Under the pieces are notes generated by a model. The model worked only from the letters and a program-made list of their open reading frames with translations, had not been told where the DNA came from and did not search any database. This document shows positions 36,724 to 44,911 of a stretch of 64,000 nt of DNA, in pieces. Position 1 is the first letter of the stretch. Each line of letters opens with the position of its first letter. Made by a program: the position numbers and the translations under genes. The stretch spans positions 210,928 through 274,927 of the forward strand of contig CADBBK010000004.1 of NCBI GenBank assembly GCA_902792895.1, in the 5' to 3' direction. This DNA comes from an uncultured Bacteroidales bacterium. GTDB lineage: Bacteria > Bacteroidota > Bacteroidia > Bacteroidales > Muribaculaceae.

Positions 36724-36981
36724 CAAATAAACCCCGAAAACACAGGTAACCGGCCACCTAAAAAATCGGCAGAACAGGCCTCCTGGTCGATGAAAAGCGA
36801 TGATTGGGGCCTCCTGTGGCCGTCAGCGGCTTACAGGAGCCGGGAATGGCACACGATATGCAGCTATATGTGTGATTAGTCGATTATTTATGAATGTTTG
36901 TCTAAAATATTTGCAGTAATTCATGATTAAGACTAATTTTGGGGCAACAAACATTTAGTAACCCATTAAAACATACGCACT

Positions 36982-37581
36982 ATGAAACGCTTTATCTTAA
37001 CAATGGTGGCAGTGCTGACCCTCGGGGCAGCCGCCAACGCGATGAGTTACAAGTCAGCCCGCGATCAGGCCTTCTTCCTGACCGACAAGATGGCCTACGA
37101 GTTGGGACTGAGCGATGACCAGTACAATGCGGTGTATGAGATCAATATCGACTACATCATGTGTGTCGACACCTACGATGACCTGTTCGGCACGTTCTGG
37201 ACCCGTCGCAACAATGAGCTCAGGTATGTGCTCTCTCCCGCACAGTACCAGTACTACATGCAGCTCGAGTACTTCTACCGCCCCATTTCATGGGATAACA
37301 GGAAGTTTGTGTTCTCTATCTATACCCGCTATCCTAAGGACCGCTTCTACCGCGCAGCTCCTCCTGGATACCAGGTGTACAAGGGTTCCAACCGCTACTT
37401 TGACCATAGCGCTTACAACGGCCGCACCTTCGGTGCCCCCGACAGCAAGTCGCAACCCAAGCCCAGCATGGGCGGGTCAAAGAGCCAGCCCGGCAGCAAG
37501 TCTCAGCCTAAGCCCAGCATGACCAAGCGTCAGGCCGTCAACCAGGGCAAGCGCCAGATGAGCCAGCCGCCCCGCCGCTAA
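36982..37581 (+). CDS. Secreted protein of unknown function with Ser/Lys/Gln/Pro-rich tail
   Basis: I do not recognise the family. The 199-residue product has a signal peptide (KRFILTMVAVLTLGAAANA). The middle (about 22-130) is rich in Tyr, Arg and Asp (YQYYMQLEYFYRPISWDNRKF), with helices like those of periplasmic stress proteins of the Spy type (LSDDQYNAVYEINIDYI, LSPAQYQYYM). The tail repeats SKSQPKPSM twice and ends KRQMSQPPRR, strongly basic. The tail could bind a polyanion such as lipopolysaccharide or nucleic acid; this is inference. A perfect 16-bp terminator stem follows. Confidence 0.75.
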   Translation: MKRFILTMVAVLTLGAAANAMSYKSARDQAFFLTDKMAYELGLSDDQYNAVYEINIDYIMCVDTYDDLFGTFWTRRNNELRYVLSPAQYQYYMQLEYFYRPISWDNRKFVFSIYTRYPKDRFYRAAPPGYQVYKGSNRYFDHSAYNGRTFGAPDSKSQPKPSMGGSKSQPGSKSQPKPSMTKRQAVNQGKRQMSQPPRR

Positions 37582-37614
37582 CAGCCGAGTGACGGTTCAT
37601 TCATAACTAAAAAT

Positions 37615-37654
37615 CACAAGTTCCCGAGGCATTCAACCGCCTCGGGAACTTGTG
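37615..37654. terminator. Bidirectional terminator, perfect 16-bp stem
   Basis: CACAAGTTCCCGAGGC (37615-37630) and its exact complement (37639-37654) surround an eight-base loop, between two convergent genes. Confidence 0.9.
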
Positions 37655-37680
37655 TGTATAGGGGCTACATGGGCCGACGG

Positions 37681-38298
37681 TCACTTCTTGACCTCAAAGC
37701 CCACCATCACGTCGTCGTAGTACTCGAGCAGCGTCGACAGTGCCTTCATCGTTGAGCTGTCGCTGAAGCTGCCGGCCAGCGAGAACAGTTTCAGCAGCTT
37801 GTCGGCGTCAAAGGTGATGTGCAGCTTCTTCTTGCCGTCACGCCGCAGCTGTGCCGTCAAGGGGATGCCGTGCCACTTGAAGGTGACCTTCTTGGTGTCG
37901 GGGTTGTAGTTGTAACTGCCATTGAGGCTCTTGCCCAGGATCTTGATGGCGCAGGTGCCGTCTTCGTTGAAGATGAACTGCGGCTTCGCCTTGTTGAGAC
38001 CGATTTTCTTGTAGGCGTTCTTCAGTTTCTTCTTTAGTTTGCCCTTGGCAAAGGGCTTGCCGATGCCCGCCAGCAGGTTCTTGCCGCTCACGTCAACGCT
38101 CGGGCCGCTATAGGTCCACTCGCCCTTGATGGTCGAGTTCACCTGGCGCGTCTCGCGGGCGATATCCTCCTCGGTAATGGTGAACACCTTGTCGGGGTGC
38201 AGCCGCTCCGAGCCGTTAGTCGCATGAGATGCCGACTTGCACGAGGCACCCGCCAGGGCCAGCATCACGATACAGGAAATGGTTGCAAATCGCTTCAT
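37681..38298 (-). CDS. DUF4923-family lipoprotein
   Basis: The 205-residue product has a lipoprotein signal (MKRFATISCIVMLALAGASC). The body shows the DUF4923 pattern: GEWTYSGPSVDVSGKNLLAGIG, FIFNEDGTCAIKILGKSLNG, YNYNPDTKKVTFKWHGIPLT and a C-terminal helix. It is a paralogue of the product of 48132-48818, which shares GSYAYDPSTGT and KNLLKVLQVA. The function is unknown; these are predicted periplasmic or outer-membrane lipid-anchored proteins with lipocalin-like strands. It is transcribed alone. Confidence 0.8.
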   Translation of the reverse strand: MKRFATISCIVMLALAGASCKSASHATNGSERLHPDKVFTITEEDIARETRQVNSTIKGEWTYSGPSVDVSGKNLLAGIGKPFAKGKLKKKLKNAYKKIGLNKAKPQFIFNEDGTCAIKILGKSLNGSYNYNPDTKKVTFKWHGIPLTAQLRRDGKKKLHITFDADKLLKLFSLAGSFSDSSTMKALSTLLEYYDDVMVGFEVKK

Positions 38299-38327
38299 AG
38301 TCATGAATGTATTTCTGTTTTTCCAGG

Positions 38328-38335
38328 CAAAGTTA
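38328..38335 (-). promoter_or_regulatory. -7 promoter element of the first DUF4923 gene
   Basis: Reads TAACTTTG on the minus strand, an exact match, about 30 bases before the start. Confidence 0.6.
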
Positions 38336-38387
38336 ACTCAAATCGAGAAAATCTCGGCAAAAGAAGCCCTATAAAAGAAAAAAATTG

Positions 38388-38395
38388 TAACTTTG
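38388..38395 (+). promoter_or_regulatory. -7 promoter element of the glycosyltransferase gene
   Basis: TAACTTTG, an exact TAnnTTTG match, about 65 bases before the ATG at 38461. Confidence 0.65.
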
Positions 38396-38460
38396 CACGT
38401 TTTAAACAACACATGACCTTTATTTTCAACAGCAACCAACAAATAAACACAGTATAGATT

Positions 38461-39603
38461 ATGGTAGTAGGTTACGGTGGCCGCAATATCATCATGCAGA
38501 ATAACGATACGTCCTATTACGGGCGCATCCTTATCAAGGCACTTGCCACATATTATCCCGACAACTATTATATCCTGTATTCTCCTCAGAACCAGTCCAA
38601 CAAGCGACTCACGGCGATTTTCAACGAGGAAAGCGTCCGTGTGAAGTTCCCGCGCAACCACATCCACAACAAGGAGCGCTGGTACACCGGCAACGGCATC
38701 GTTCGTTCGGCCAAGGCCCACGGCGTCAACACCTTCCATGGCATCGACGACGGCCTGGCATCAGGATTCAACGGCAGCAATTTCCCCACGGTATTCACCA
38801 TGACCGACCCGCTCTACCGCTGCCAGAACGGCTGGATTCAGCGCATGCTCATGCAGCGTCGCGCCCGCAAGGCCTGCAAGTTTGCCAAGCGCGTGATTGC
38901 CCTCAGCGAGGTCGACCGCCAGGTCATCATCGACCACTACCACGTCAACCCCGACAACGTCGATGTCGTGTACCCCTGCTTCTACGACGGCTGTGACGAT
39001 GCCGTGCCCGAGAACATGTACGACATCCTGCGCGAGAAATACCACCTGCCCGAGCGCTTCGTGCTCTACAAGGGGCGTTTCGAGAAAGAGGACAACATCA
39101 CCGAGGCCATGAAGCTCATCCACGAGCTGCGCAACCGCAACATCTCGATCGTGCTGCTCGGTTACCGCACCGACCACTTCGACAACGTCATCAAGGAGCA
39201 GGCCCACGACCTGCACATCTTCCACCGCTTCAAGCAGGTGGACAAGGTGCACCATGCCGACCTCACCGCCGTGTGCCGCATGGCCAAGGCCGTCATCATC
39301 CCCAACACCGACCGCATGCGCGACCTGTGCAAGATCATTAATGCCCAGCGCAGCGGCGCCCTCGTCATCTGCAAGGATTCGGCCAAGGCACGCGAGTTTG
39401 GCGGCGACGGAGCCATCTACTTCGATAACCATGAGGATGGAGCCGATAAGCTCAGCGACGTGCTGGAGAACGAAGCCTTGAAGGCCGACCTGATGGCCAA
39501 GTCACGCGCCAACACCGAGCGCTTTACTGGCCAGATCCTCGCCGACAACATGATCCACATCTACCGTTCGGTACTCACCCACCGTCGCCTCTTCCAGGAG
39601 TAA
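38461..39603 (+). CDS. Glycosyltransferase family 4 (GT-B fold)
   Basis: The 380-residue product transfers a sugar from a nucleotide donor to a surface or lipid-linked glycan. The N-terminal half has GGRNIIMQNNDTSYYGRILI and HGIDDGLASG, and the donor-binding half has FVLYKGRFEKEDNITEAM (about 197), VLLGYRTDHFDNVI and VIIPNTDRMRDLCKIINAQR, with an acidic switch late in the domain. The acceptor cannot be told. It stands alone with its own promoter, not in a polysaccharide cluster. The DNA just after it is a degraded patch and not a second glycan gene. Confidence 0.88.
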   Translation: MVVGYGGRNIIMQNNDTSYYGRILIKALATYYPDNYYILYSPQNQSNKRLTAIFNEESVRVKFPRNHIHNKERWYTGNGIVRSAKAHGVNTFHGIDDGLASGFNGSNFPTVFTMTDPLYRCQNGWIQRMLMQRRARKACKFAKRVIALSEVDRQVIIDHYHVNPDNVDVVYPCFYDGCDDAVPENMYDILREKYHLPERFVLYKGRFEKEDNITEAMKLIHELRNRNISIVLLGYRTDHFDNVIKEQAHDLHIFHRFKQVDKVHHADLTAVCRMAKAVIIPNTDRMRDLCKIINAQRSGALVICKDSAKAREFGGDGAIYFDNHEDGADKLSDVLENEALKADLMAKSRANTERFTGQILADNMIHIYRSVLTHRRLFQE

Positions 39604-39616
39604 ACCCCACCCCTGT

Positions 39617-39819
39617 ATGGAGCTAGGGCACCATAAATTGGCTGCCGACGGCCGCAAGTTGCGGGTGAAATACCTGCTGCGCAATATCGGTGTACTCGAT
39701 CAGGGCGGCATCAACGGACTAGGAGGCACTACCAACTACTGGGAAAAATATTGGAGATTATCTTAATGAGTTTATCGATGATGAGTTCGGTATTGATGAT
39801 GGCGTTATAAAAAGTTGGT
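39617..39819 (+). pseudogene. Probable remnant of an Rhs/YD-repeat protein with toxin-type C-terminal tail
   Basis: A 49-codon frame from ATG 39617 to TAA 39766 encodes HHKLAADGRKLRVKYLLRN, close to the ADGxKLRVKY pattern of Bacteroidetes Rhs repeats. A second frame, entered at about 39740 and ending at TAA near 39819, encodes GKNIGDYLNEFIDDEFGIDD and reads like a real protein end. The two frames do not join, so this looks like a frameshifted, truncated Rhs/toxin tail followed directly by the putative immunity gene at 39825. The AT content rises sharply across it. Assignment rests on a short match and is tentative. Confidence 0.4.
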
Positions 39820-39824
39820 AAGCT

Positions 39825-40259
39825 ATGATGAAAGAATTGTTTTATTTCATGTTTTCCGTATACAAGCGGTCTAAAGAAGAAGATTCGTTAGCTTATGACT
39901 CAGCCATATTGTGCTTGACCGTGATAAGGTTTGGACTATTTACGCCATTGTTGTTCTTTTTTCTGGATTTAACAATTCCTGATGATTTAGTCCCTGCTGT
40001 TTTTATAATCTATGGAATATCATGTTGGTTTTATTCAAAGAAAAAAGCACCTCCAGTGCAGAGTTGCCTTTCTAAATATAAAAAGAAATATAACAAGGTG
40101 CGACACCCAAAACTATTAATGTATCTTATTCTGGTAGTGTTTATTATTGGTGGAGCCTTTGGGGGGGCTTTTGTTTCTGCTGACATAGTTGCTCGTTATG
40201 GATTGAAAGGATGGTTGCTTCAATTCTTACCACATATCAACTGGCCACATATCAATTAG
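39825..40259 (+). CDS. Small AT-rich membrane protein, possible immunity protein
   Basis: The 144-residue product has hydrophobic segments at about 29-47, 51-70 and 97-118, a basic linker (SKKKAPPVQ, KYKKKYNKVRHPK), and an aromatic C-terminus (LPHINWPHIN). I do not recognise a family. Its codon use is much more AT-rich than that of all neighbours, which suggests transfer. It directly follows the Rhs-like remnant, which is where immunity genes sit. An alternative is an orphan integral membrane protein of no defence role. Confidence 0.55.
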   Translation: MMKELFYFMFSVYKRSKEEDSLAYDSAILCLTVIRFGLFTPLLFFFLDLTIPDDLVPAVFIIYGISCWFYSKKKAPPVQSCLSKYKKKYNKVRHPKLLMYLILVVFIIGGAFGGAFVSADIVARYGLKGWLLQFLPHINWPHIN

Positions 40260-40344
40260 CCTCATAATCCCCTCAACGTGAGCACTTCAGAGCGGGATTG
40301 CATCACCGCCTGCCGGATTTCCTAGTAAGATAATAACCATAGCA

Positions 40345-40392
40345 GACAGTTGGCTGCCGACGAAGCTGAAACGACGTCGGCAGCCAACTGTC
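40345..40392. terminator. Perfect 18-bp hairpin at the end of nadK
   Basis: GACAGTTGGCTGCCGACG (40345-40362) and its exact complement (40375-40392) surround a 12-base loop, 18 bases past the nadK stop. The inner 13 bases TTGGCTGCCGACG recur at 39638-39650, inside the Rhs-like patch. Confidence 0.8.
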
Positions 40393-40410
40393 TTGTTGAT
40401 GATAGAGATG

Positions 40411-41277
40411 TTACCTGTTGACGCCCCAGAGGAGTTTCTGGCGCAGGGTGCTGGCAAAGTTGTTGCTCTGGCGCTGGACGACGCGGGCGCAGTAGGGGGC
40501 GCGGGCGATGGTCAGTGTCGAGCCTGTGGGGCAGAGCGTCACCTCGCCGTCGATACTCACCTCGTAGTGGTCGGCGCGGGAGTGGGTGCGCACCACGATT
40601 TCGCTGTCGTCGCGCACCACCAGTGGGCGCATCGTCAGCGAGTGGGGCGAGATGGGCGAGAGCACCAGGCATGACGTGGTGGGTTCCAGGACAGGACCGC
40701 CGACGCTCAGGTTATAGGCTGTGGAGCCTGTGGGTGTGCTCACGATGAGTCCGTCACCGCGGTAGGTGGTCAGTTCATGGCTGCGCAGCCGCGTCTGCAT
40801 GTCGAGCATCGACGAGGTGTCATGCCTCAGGATGGCCACCTCGTTCAAGGCCCAGGGGTGGGAGATCTCCACCTGGTCACACGTCACCTGCAGCATGGTG
40901 CGTTCCTCGATGCGGTAGCGCCCCTCCAGCACGTCGTCGATGATCTGGCTGGCTTCGTCCACTCGTCCGGCGGTGAGGTAGCCCAGGTGGCCCATGTTGA
41001 TGCCCAGGATGGGCATTCCCTGCCGTGACACCCACATCACAGCCTCGAGGAAGGTGCCATCGCCGCCCAGCGAGAGCGCCATGTCGGCATGGGGGACCTC
41101 CTCGGGGGCAAACGACTTCCACCCACTATTGTTGCCCTGGCCATGAGTCAGGTAATCCAGGTAATCGCGCTCAACGGCCACTTTCACTCCCTTGCTGCGC
41201 AGGTACTCCAGCAGGGCAATCACCTGCTGGACTCCGTCGTGCTGATAAGCATTCCCAAAGATGATAATCTCATTCAT
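40411..41277 (-). CDS. nadK: NAD kinase
   Basis: ATP-dependent kinase that makes NADP from NAD, 288 residues. Diagnostic blocks are SLGGDGTFLEAVMWV (about 69-83, the GGDGT motif), GINMGHLGYL, STPTGSTAYNLSVGGP (about 181) and ARAPYCARV near the C-terminus. It starts at 41277 (MNEIIIFGNAYQHDGVQQV). The region upstream is occupied by a long heptamer array and no exact -7 element is visible, so its promoter is unclear. Together with nadA at 22142 it covers two steps of NAD(P) metabolism in this window. Confidence 0.96.
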   Translation of the reverse strand: MNEIIIFGNAYQHDGVQQVIALLEYLRSKGVKVAVERDYLDYLTHGQGNNSGWKSFAPEEVPHADMALSLGGDGTFLEAVMWVSRQGMPILGINMGHLGYLTAGRVDEASQIIDDVLEGRYRIEERTMLQVTCDQVEISHPWALNEVAILRHDTSSMLDMQTRLRSHELTTYRGDGLIVSTPTGSTAYNLSVGGPVLEPTTSCLVLSPISPHSLTMRPLVVRDDSEIVVRTHSRADHYEVSIDGEVTLCPTGSTLTIARAPYCARVVQRQSNNFASTLRQKLLWGVNR

Positions 41278-41280
41278 TTT

Positions 41281-41412
41281 TTTAGGCTTTAGCTCTTAGG
41301 CTTTAGGTGTTAGGCTTTAGGCTTTAGGTGTTAGGTTTTAGGCTTTTTCACTCCTAACTCCTAACTCCTCACTCCTAACTCCTAACTTCTAACTCCTCAC
41401 TCACAATAACTC
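41281..41412. repeat. Longest heptamer-type array, TTAGG(N) units then CTCCTAA units
   Basis: 41281-41345 holds TTTAGGC/TTAGGTGT-type units on the plus strand, and 41350-41410 holds about eight ACTCCTA/ACTCCTC units. The two halves are loosely complementary and could fold on each other. It separates nadK from the dockerin gene ending at 41418, both on the minus strand, so it is in the nadK upstream region. Confidence 0.85.
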
Positions 41413-41417
41413 CTCAC

Positions 41418-42770
41418 TCAATAACTGATAAAGAACACTCGCTCATCCTCGTCGTTGAGGGTGGTGTAGCCGTCGGCGACTGTGAGCGTGCCTTCCACGT
41501 CAAGGGCTTTGCCCTCGGTGGCGCAGCTGTAGAACGAGCCGCCCTGGATGGTGCAGTCGCTGTCGCATTTCACACCCTTGGGGGTGACCATGTCCTTCTT
41601 GCCGGTGCACACCACGTTGAGTTCGCCGCCGGTGAACAGCAGCGGCTGGGCCACATTGATGCCCTTGGCGTCGTTGCCGGTGCACTTGATGTTGAGCGTG
41701 CCGCCCGTCATGGTCATGTTGTAGTCCGACTTCACGCCGGCAGCGCTCGTCGTGACGATGTTCCCCAGCGAGTCGGTCTCCTCCCTGTAGGTGCCCGAGT
41801 TGATGATGGTGGTGCGTCCGCCGGTGATGTATACCAGGCTGTCACAGTTGATGCCCTTGGAGCCGTTGGAGGCAATCTCCATGTTGATGACGCCACCCTT
41901 GATGTGGACATAGTCCTTGCCCTTGATGCCGTGGCCGCTGGTGCTGTTCAGGTAGAGCTGGCTGCCGGGGCGCACCATCACATAGTCGTCACTGGCCAGG
42001 CAGTGCTTGCCGGTGCTGTAGATGTTGAGTCGGCCCTTGCCGCTCACCAGTATCTGTCCCTCGCTGAAGACGGCCCCCTTCTGGTCCTCGTCTCCCTCCA
42101 TGGTGTAGGTTTCGCCGTCGCGCAGGGTGTTCTCGGTGCCCTCGTTGAGCACCAGGTAGAGCGACTTGCCGCACTGGTTGTTGATGGCGGCACCGTTGGG
42201 GTTGGTGATGTCCACACCGTCGAGCTGGACTTGGAATTTCTTGTCGCTGTAGAACTTGAGCGAGCCGTTGGCGGTCGAGCCTGTCACGATGTAGCGCACG
42301 CGCTTGGCGGCACTGGTAAACGTGAGATGGGCGCCGTCGATGTTCACGATGACCGAGCTGGGGTTGCCCGTCACCGTGGCGGTCTCGCCGTCGAAGGTGA
42401 TTCGCACTGTCGTGGACCAGGTGGTGTTCTCGACATAGTCGCCGTAGTCGGGCGCGTCCTCGTCGTCGGGAATGAGTTCCGAGGGCTCGTCCAGGGCGCT
42501 GAAGTCGAGTTCTATCTCCTTGGGCGTGAGCTCATCGTCGTCGCTGCCGTAGATGATGATGTTGATGATGAAATTGACGTCGCCCACCGTGATCTCGCCG
42601 TCACCGTTCACGTCGGCAGCGCTGTTGCTCGAACTGCCCAAGATGACCTCGATCACGGCATTGATGTCGCTCACCGTCACCTCGCCGTCACCGTTCACGT
42701 CGCCGTTGAGGGCCGATGCCTGCAGTGTCATGGCGCTGATAAAGGCCGCTAGCAGTAATATTCTCTTCAT
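41418..42770 (-). CDS. Cthe_2159-like carbohydrate-binding beta-helix protein with N-terminal dockerin pair
   Basis: The 450-residue secreted product has a signal peptide (KRILLLAAFISAMTLQASA), then two dockerin-type calcium repeats: GDVNGDGEVTVSDINAVIEV (about 23-43) and ADVNGDGEITVGDVNFIINI. The rest resembles the Cthe_2159/DUF4353 right-handed beta-helix, with repeated rungs such as GAAINNQCGKSLYLVL, VRPGSQLYLNSTSGHGIKGK, GSKGINCDSLVYITGG and TPKGVKCDSDCTIQGG. Characterised relatives bind acidic polysaccharide and calcium. It is a diverged paralogue of the next gene upstream and has its own promoter element. No cohesin partner is seen. Confidence 0.82.
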   Translation of the reverse strand: MKRILLLAAFISAMTLQASALNGDVNGDGEVTVSDINAVIEVILGSSSNSAADVNGDGEITVGDVNFIINIIIYGSDDDELTPKEIELDFSALDEPSELIPDDEDAPDYGDYVENTTWSTTVRITFDGETATVTGNPSSVIVNIDGAHLTFTSAAKRVRYIVTGSTANGSLKFYSDKKFQVQLDGVDITNPNGAAINNQCGKSLYLVLNEGTENTLRDGETYTMEGDEDQKGAVFSEGQILVSGKGRLNIYSTGKHCLASDDYVMVRPGSQLYLNSTSGHGIKGKDYVHIKGGVINMEIASNGSKGINCDSLVYITGGRTTIINSGTYREETDSLGNIVTTSAAGVKSDYNMTMTGGTLNIKCTGNDAKGINVAQPLLFTGGELNVVCTGKKDMVTPKGVKCDSDCTIQGGSFYSCATEGKALDVEGTLTVADGYTTLNDEDERVFFISY

Positions 42771-42870
42771 GTCGATGATGATGTTATTATTGTTATTTCT
42801 GGAACGATATAGAAGTTGATTCTTTTACCCCGTGAAGCCAATTTCACAAACAAAAGTCGTATTTAATAAG

Positions 42871-42878
42871 CAAAATTA
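42871..42878 (-). promoter_or_regulatory. -7 promoter element of the dockerin/Cthe_2159-like gene
   Basis: Reads TAATTTTG on the minus strand, an exact match, about 100 bases before the start. Confidence 0.5.
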
Positions 42879-42922
42879 GTAAAATTCGCATTAGCCCCGC
42901 AGGGAGAGCATTGCAGTTGTTT

Positions 42923-44137
42923 CTAATAGGCTATCGTCACCACGCGCGGCCCCGATTCCCATGTCGTGTAACCTGGGGCGACCGTGGTGTTGCCGTTCAC
43001 GTCGAGCGGGTCGTTGCGGCGGCTGTAGGTGTAGAAATACCCGCCGCTGATGCTGAAGTTGCCGTCAACATTCACCCCCTTGGGCTTTTTTAATTCCTTG
43101 GTGCCTGTCGCTACGGCCTGGAAACGGCCTCCGCCGATGGCCACGTCTTGCTTGGCGTTCAGGCCCTTGCCACCGTCACCGGTCGCCTTGAGCTGGATGA
43201 TGCCGGCATTGACGGTCACGAGCGTGTCGCAGTATAGGGCCGCACATGCCGTGGTATCGTTGATGCCATCGACGGTCTCGATGCGCGTGTCGCCGCTGCT
43301 GATGGCCACCAGGCGCCCGCCGTTGACACGCATCACGCCGCCGCTGCGCACGCCCTTGGCGCCAGCGCCCGTCGTCTCGACATTGATCATGCCGCCGTCG
43401 AGGATGATGCCGTCGTTGGCACGCAGGCCGTCAAGCGCCGTACTGTTGACATATAGTTGCACGCCGGGGCGCACGCGGATGTAGTCGTCGCTGCGCACAC
43501 CACCGCGGCCCACGGCATAGACGTTGAGCCGTCCCGTGCCGCTGAAGATAATCTGTCCCTCGCTGAATAGGGCCGCTTTCTCGTCCTCTTCCTCGTCGAT
43601 GATTGTGTAGGTGCTGCCGTCCTGCAGACGGTTGGTCGTGCCGTCGGCCAGGACCACATAGAGCGTCTTGCCGCCCTGGTTGTTGATGGCGGCACCATGG
43701 GGATTGGTGATATCGGCCCCGTTGAGCAGCAACTGGAAGCGCTTGTCACCGTAGAACTTCAACGAGCCGTTGGCGGTCGTGCCGCTCACGACAAACTTGA
43801 CGGGTCCCGACAGGTTGGTCACGGTGAGGTGGGCGCCCTCACGCACTACGGCCACGCCGCTCACGCTGCCGGTGACCGTGGCATTCTCGCCGTCGAAGTG
43901 GATGGAAATCTCCTTGGACCACGGGCTGTTCTCGACATAGTCGTTGTAGCTGGGGTCGTCCTCGTCGGTGACGGGCACGTCAGGGGCCTCGCTCAGGGGG
44001 CTGAAGTCCAGCTCGATTTCCACGGGCTGCACCATGTATTGGGCGATGATGTCGTCCATGTCGGTATCATCCTTCTGGCATGACGCCAAGGCCATGCCCA
44101 AGGTCAGCAGCAACACACTGTAGTATATCTTTTTCAT
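42923..44137 (-). CDS. Cthe_2159-like carbohydrate-binding lipoprotein
   Basis: The 404-residue product has a lipoprotein signal (KKIYYSVLLLTLGMALASC). The remainder matches the protein at 41418 along its length: an acidic linker (EIELDFSPLSEAPDVPV against EIELDFSALDEPSELIP), NDYVENSPWS, the conserved KFYGDKRFQLLLNGADIT and NPHGAAINNQGGKTLYV blocks, and the beta-helix rungs. It lacks the dockerin pair and is instead anchored by lipid. It probably binds anionic glycan at the surface. It follows the DUF2490 gene with a 15-base gap. Confidence 0.85.
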   Translation of the reverse strand: MKKIYYSVLLLTLGMALASCQKDDTDMDDIIAQYMVQPVEIELDFSPLSEAPDVPVTDEDDPSYNDYVENSPWSKEISIHFDGENATVTGSVSGVAVVREGAHLTVTNLSGPVKFVVSGTTANGSLKFYGDKRFQLLLNGADITNPHGAAINNQGGKTLYVVLADGTTNRLQDGSTYTIIDEEEDEKAALFSEGQIIFSGTGRLNVYAVGRGGVRSDDYIRVRPGVQLYVNSTALDGLRANDGIILDGGMINVETTGAGAKGVRSGGVMRVNGGRLVAISSGDTRIETVDGINDTTACAALYCDTLVTVNAGIIQLKATGDGGKGLNAKQDVAIGGGRFQAVATGTKELKKPKGVNVDGNFSISGGYFYTYSRRNDPLDVNGNTTVAPGYTTWESGPRVVTIAY

Positions 44138-44152
44138 CTTGCGTTAATGCCT

Positions 44153-44911
44153 TTAGAACTTGTAAGTGTATCCCAGGCCCAGCATGTGGATGTTGGGCTC
44201 ATCGCTGTCGCCCCTCGTGAGCTGGTAGCGGTAATAGAGCTTGAACTCGTGGGTCTTCTTGATGGTGTAGGCAGTGCCGATAATGAAGCGCGTCTTCTCG
44301 AGCTCGCGCGCCATGTGCAGCTCGACGCTGGCAAACGGGTCGAACTTGCTCCGCGGGATGGACCACTCCGCCTGCAGGCGGCTGCGCAGCATGTTCTTGC
44401 CCTTGCCCTTCACCTCGTGGTCCTCCCACTCGCCCTCGTCAAAGTCGAAGTTGTCGATGATCTTCGAGGGACGGTAGGTGTACTGCCAGCGTTCACGCAG
44501 GCTCAGTTCCACTCGCTTGATCTTGTAGCTCGCCGTGAGCGACACGTTGAAGCGGTGACGCAGGCCCCAGTAGCTGGGGCGCCAGTTGTTGTAGCTCACG
44601 CCATCGTCCTGATAGGTGAGTTTTTCCTGATTGTTGCTGATGAGCAGGTTGTAGCCGGCACTGGCCTTGAGCCAGGGCAGCAACTTGTAGCTGATGCTCG
44701 CACCCAGGCTCACGCGGTCGGCGGTGCGGAAGTCGTTGCGTGAGCGGAACTCGGCCTCAAAGCCGGCGTTCAGCCCCTTTTTGATCTTGCGTGTGGCCTC
44801 TACACTGAGCAACAACCCGGCATCGTCGGCGAGCGACGGTGTCGGGAACAGTGTGGCACACAGCATGAGCAGCAGCACTGCCGTCAGTTGTTTTCTTTTA
44901 CATCTTGCCAT
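44153..44911 (-). CDS. DUF2490-family outer-membrane beta-barrel protein
   Basis: The 252-residue product has a signal peptide (QLTAVLLLMLCATLFPTPSLA) and alternating strands with many aromatic and Arg residues (FEAEFRSRNDFRTADRVSLG, YNNWRPSYWGLRHRFNVSL, LSLRERWQYTYRPSK). It ends with a typical barrel strand, MLGLGYTYKF. DUF2490 proteins are predicted small outer-membrane barrels of unknown function. The start codon overlaps the end of the DUF4956 gene by 28 bases, and the Cthe_2159-like gene follows 15 bases on, so the locus is one operon. Confidence 0.82.
   Translation of the reverse strand: MARCKRKQLTAVLLLMLCATLFPTPSLADDAGLLLSVEATRKIKKGLNAGFEAEFRSRNDFRTADRVSLGASISYKLLPWLKASAGYNLLISNNQEKLTYQDDGVSYNNWRPSYWGLRHRFNVSLTASYKIKRVELSLRERWQYTYRPSKIIDNFDFDEGEWEDHEVKGKGKNMLRSRLQAEWSIPRSKFDPFASVELHMARELEKTRFIIGTAYTIKKTHEFKLYYRYQLTRGDSDEPNIHMLGLGYTYKF

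Noticed and set aside
39825-40259. A transporter or secretion component
   Set aside because: At 144 residues with three short hydrophobic segments and no family motif, there is no support for transport; an immunity-like role is only a position-based guess.
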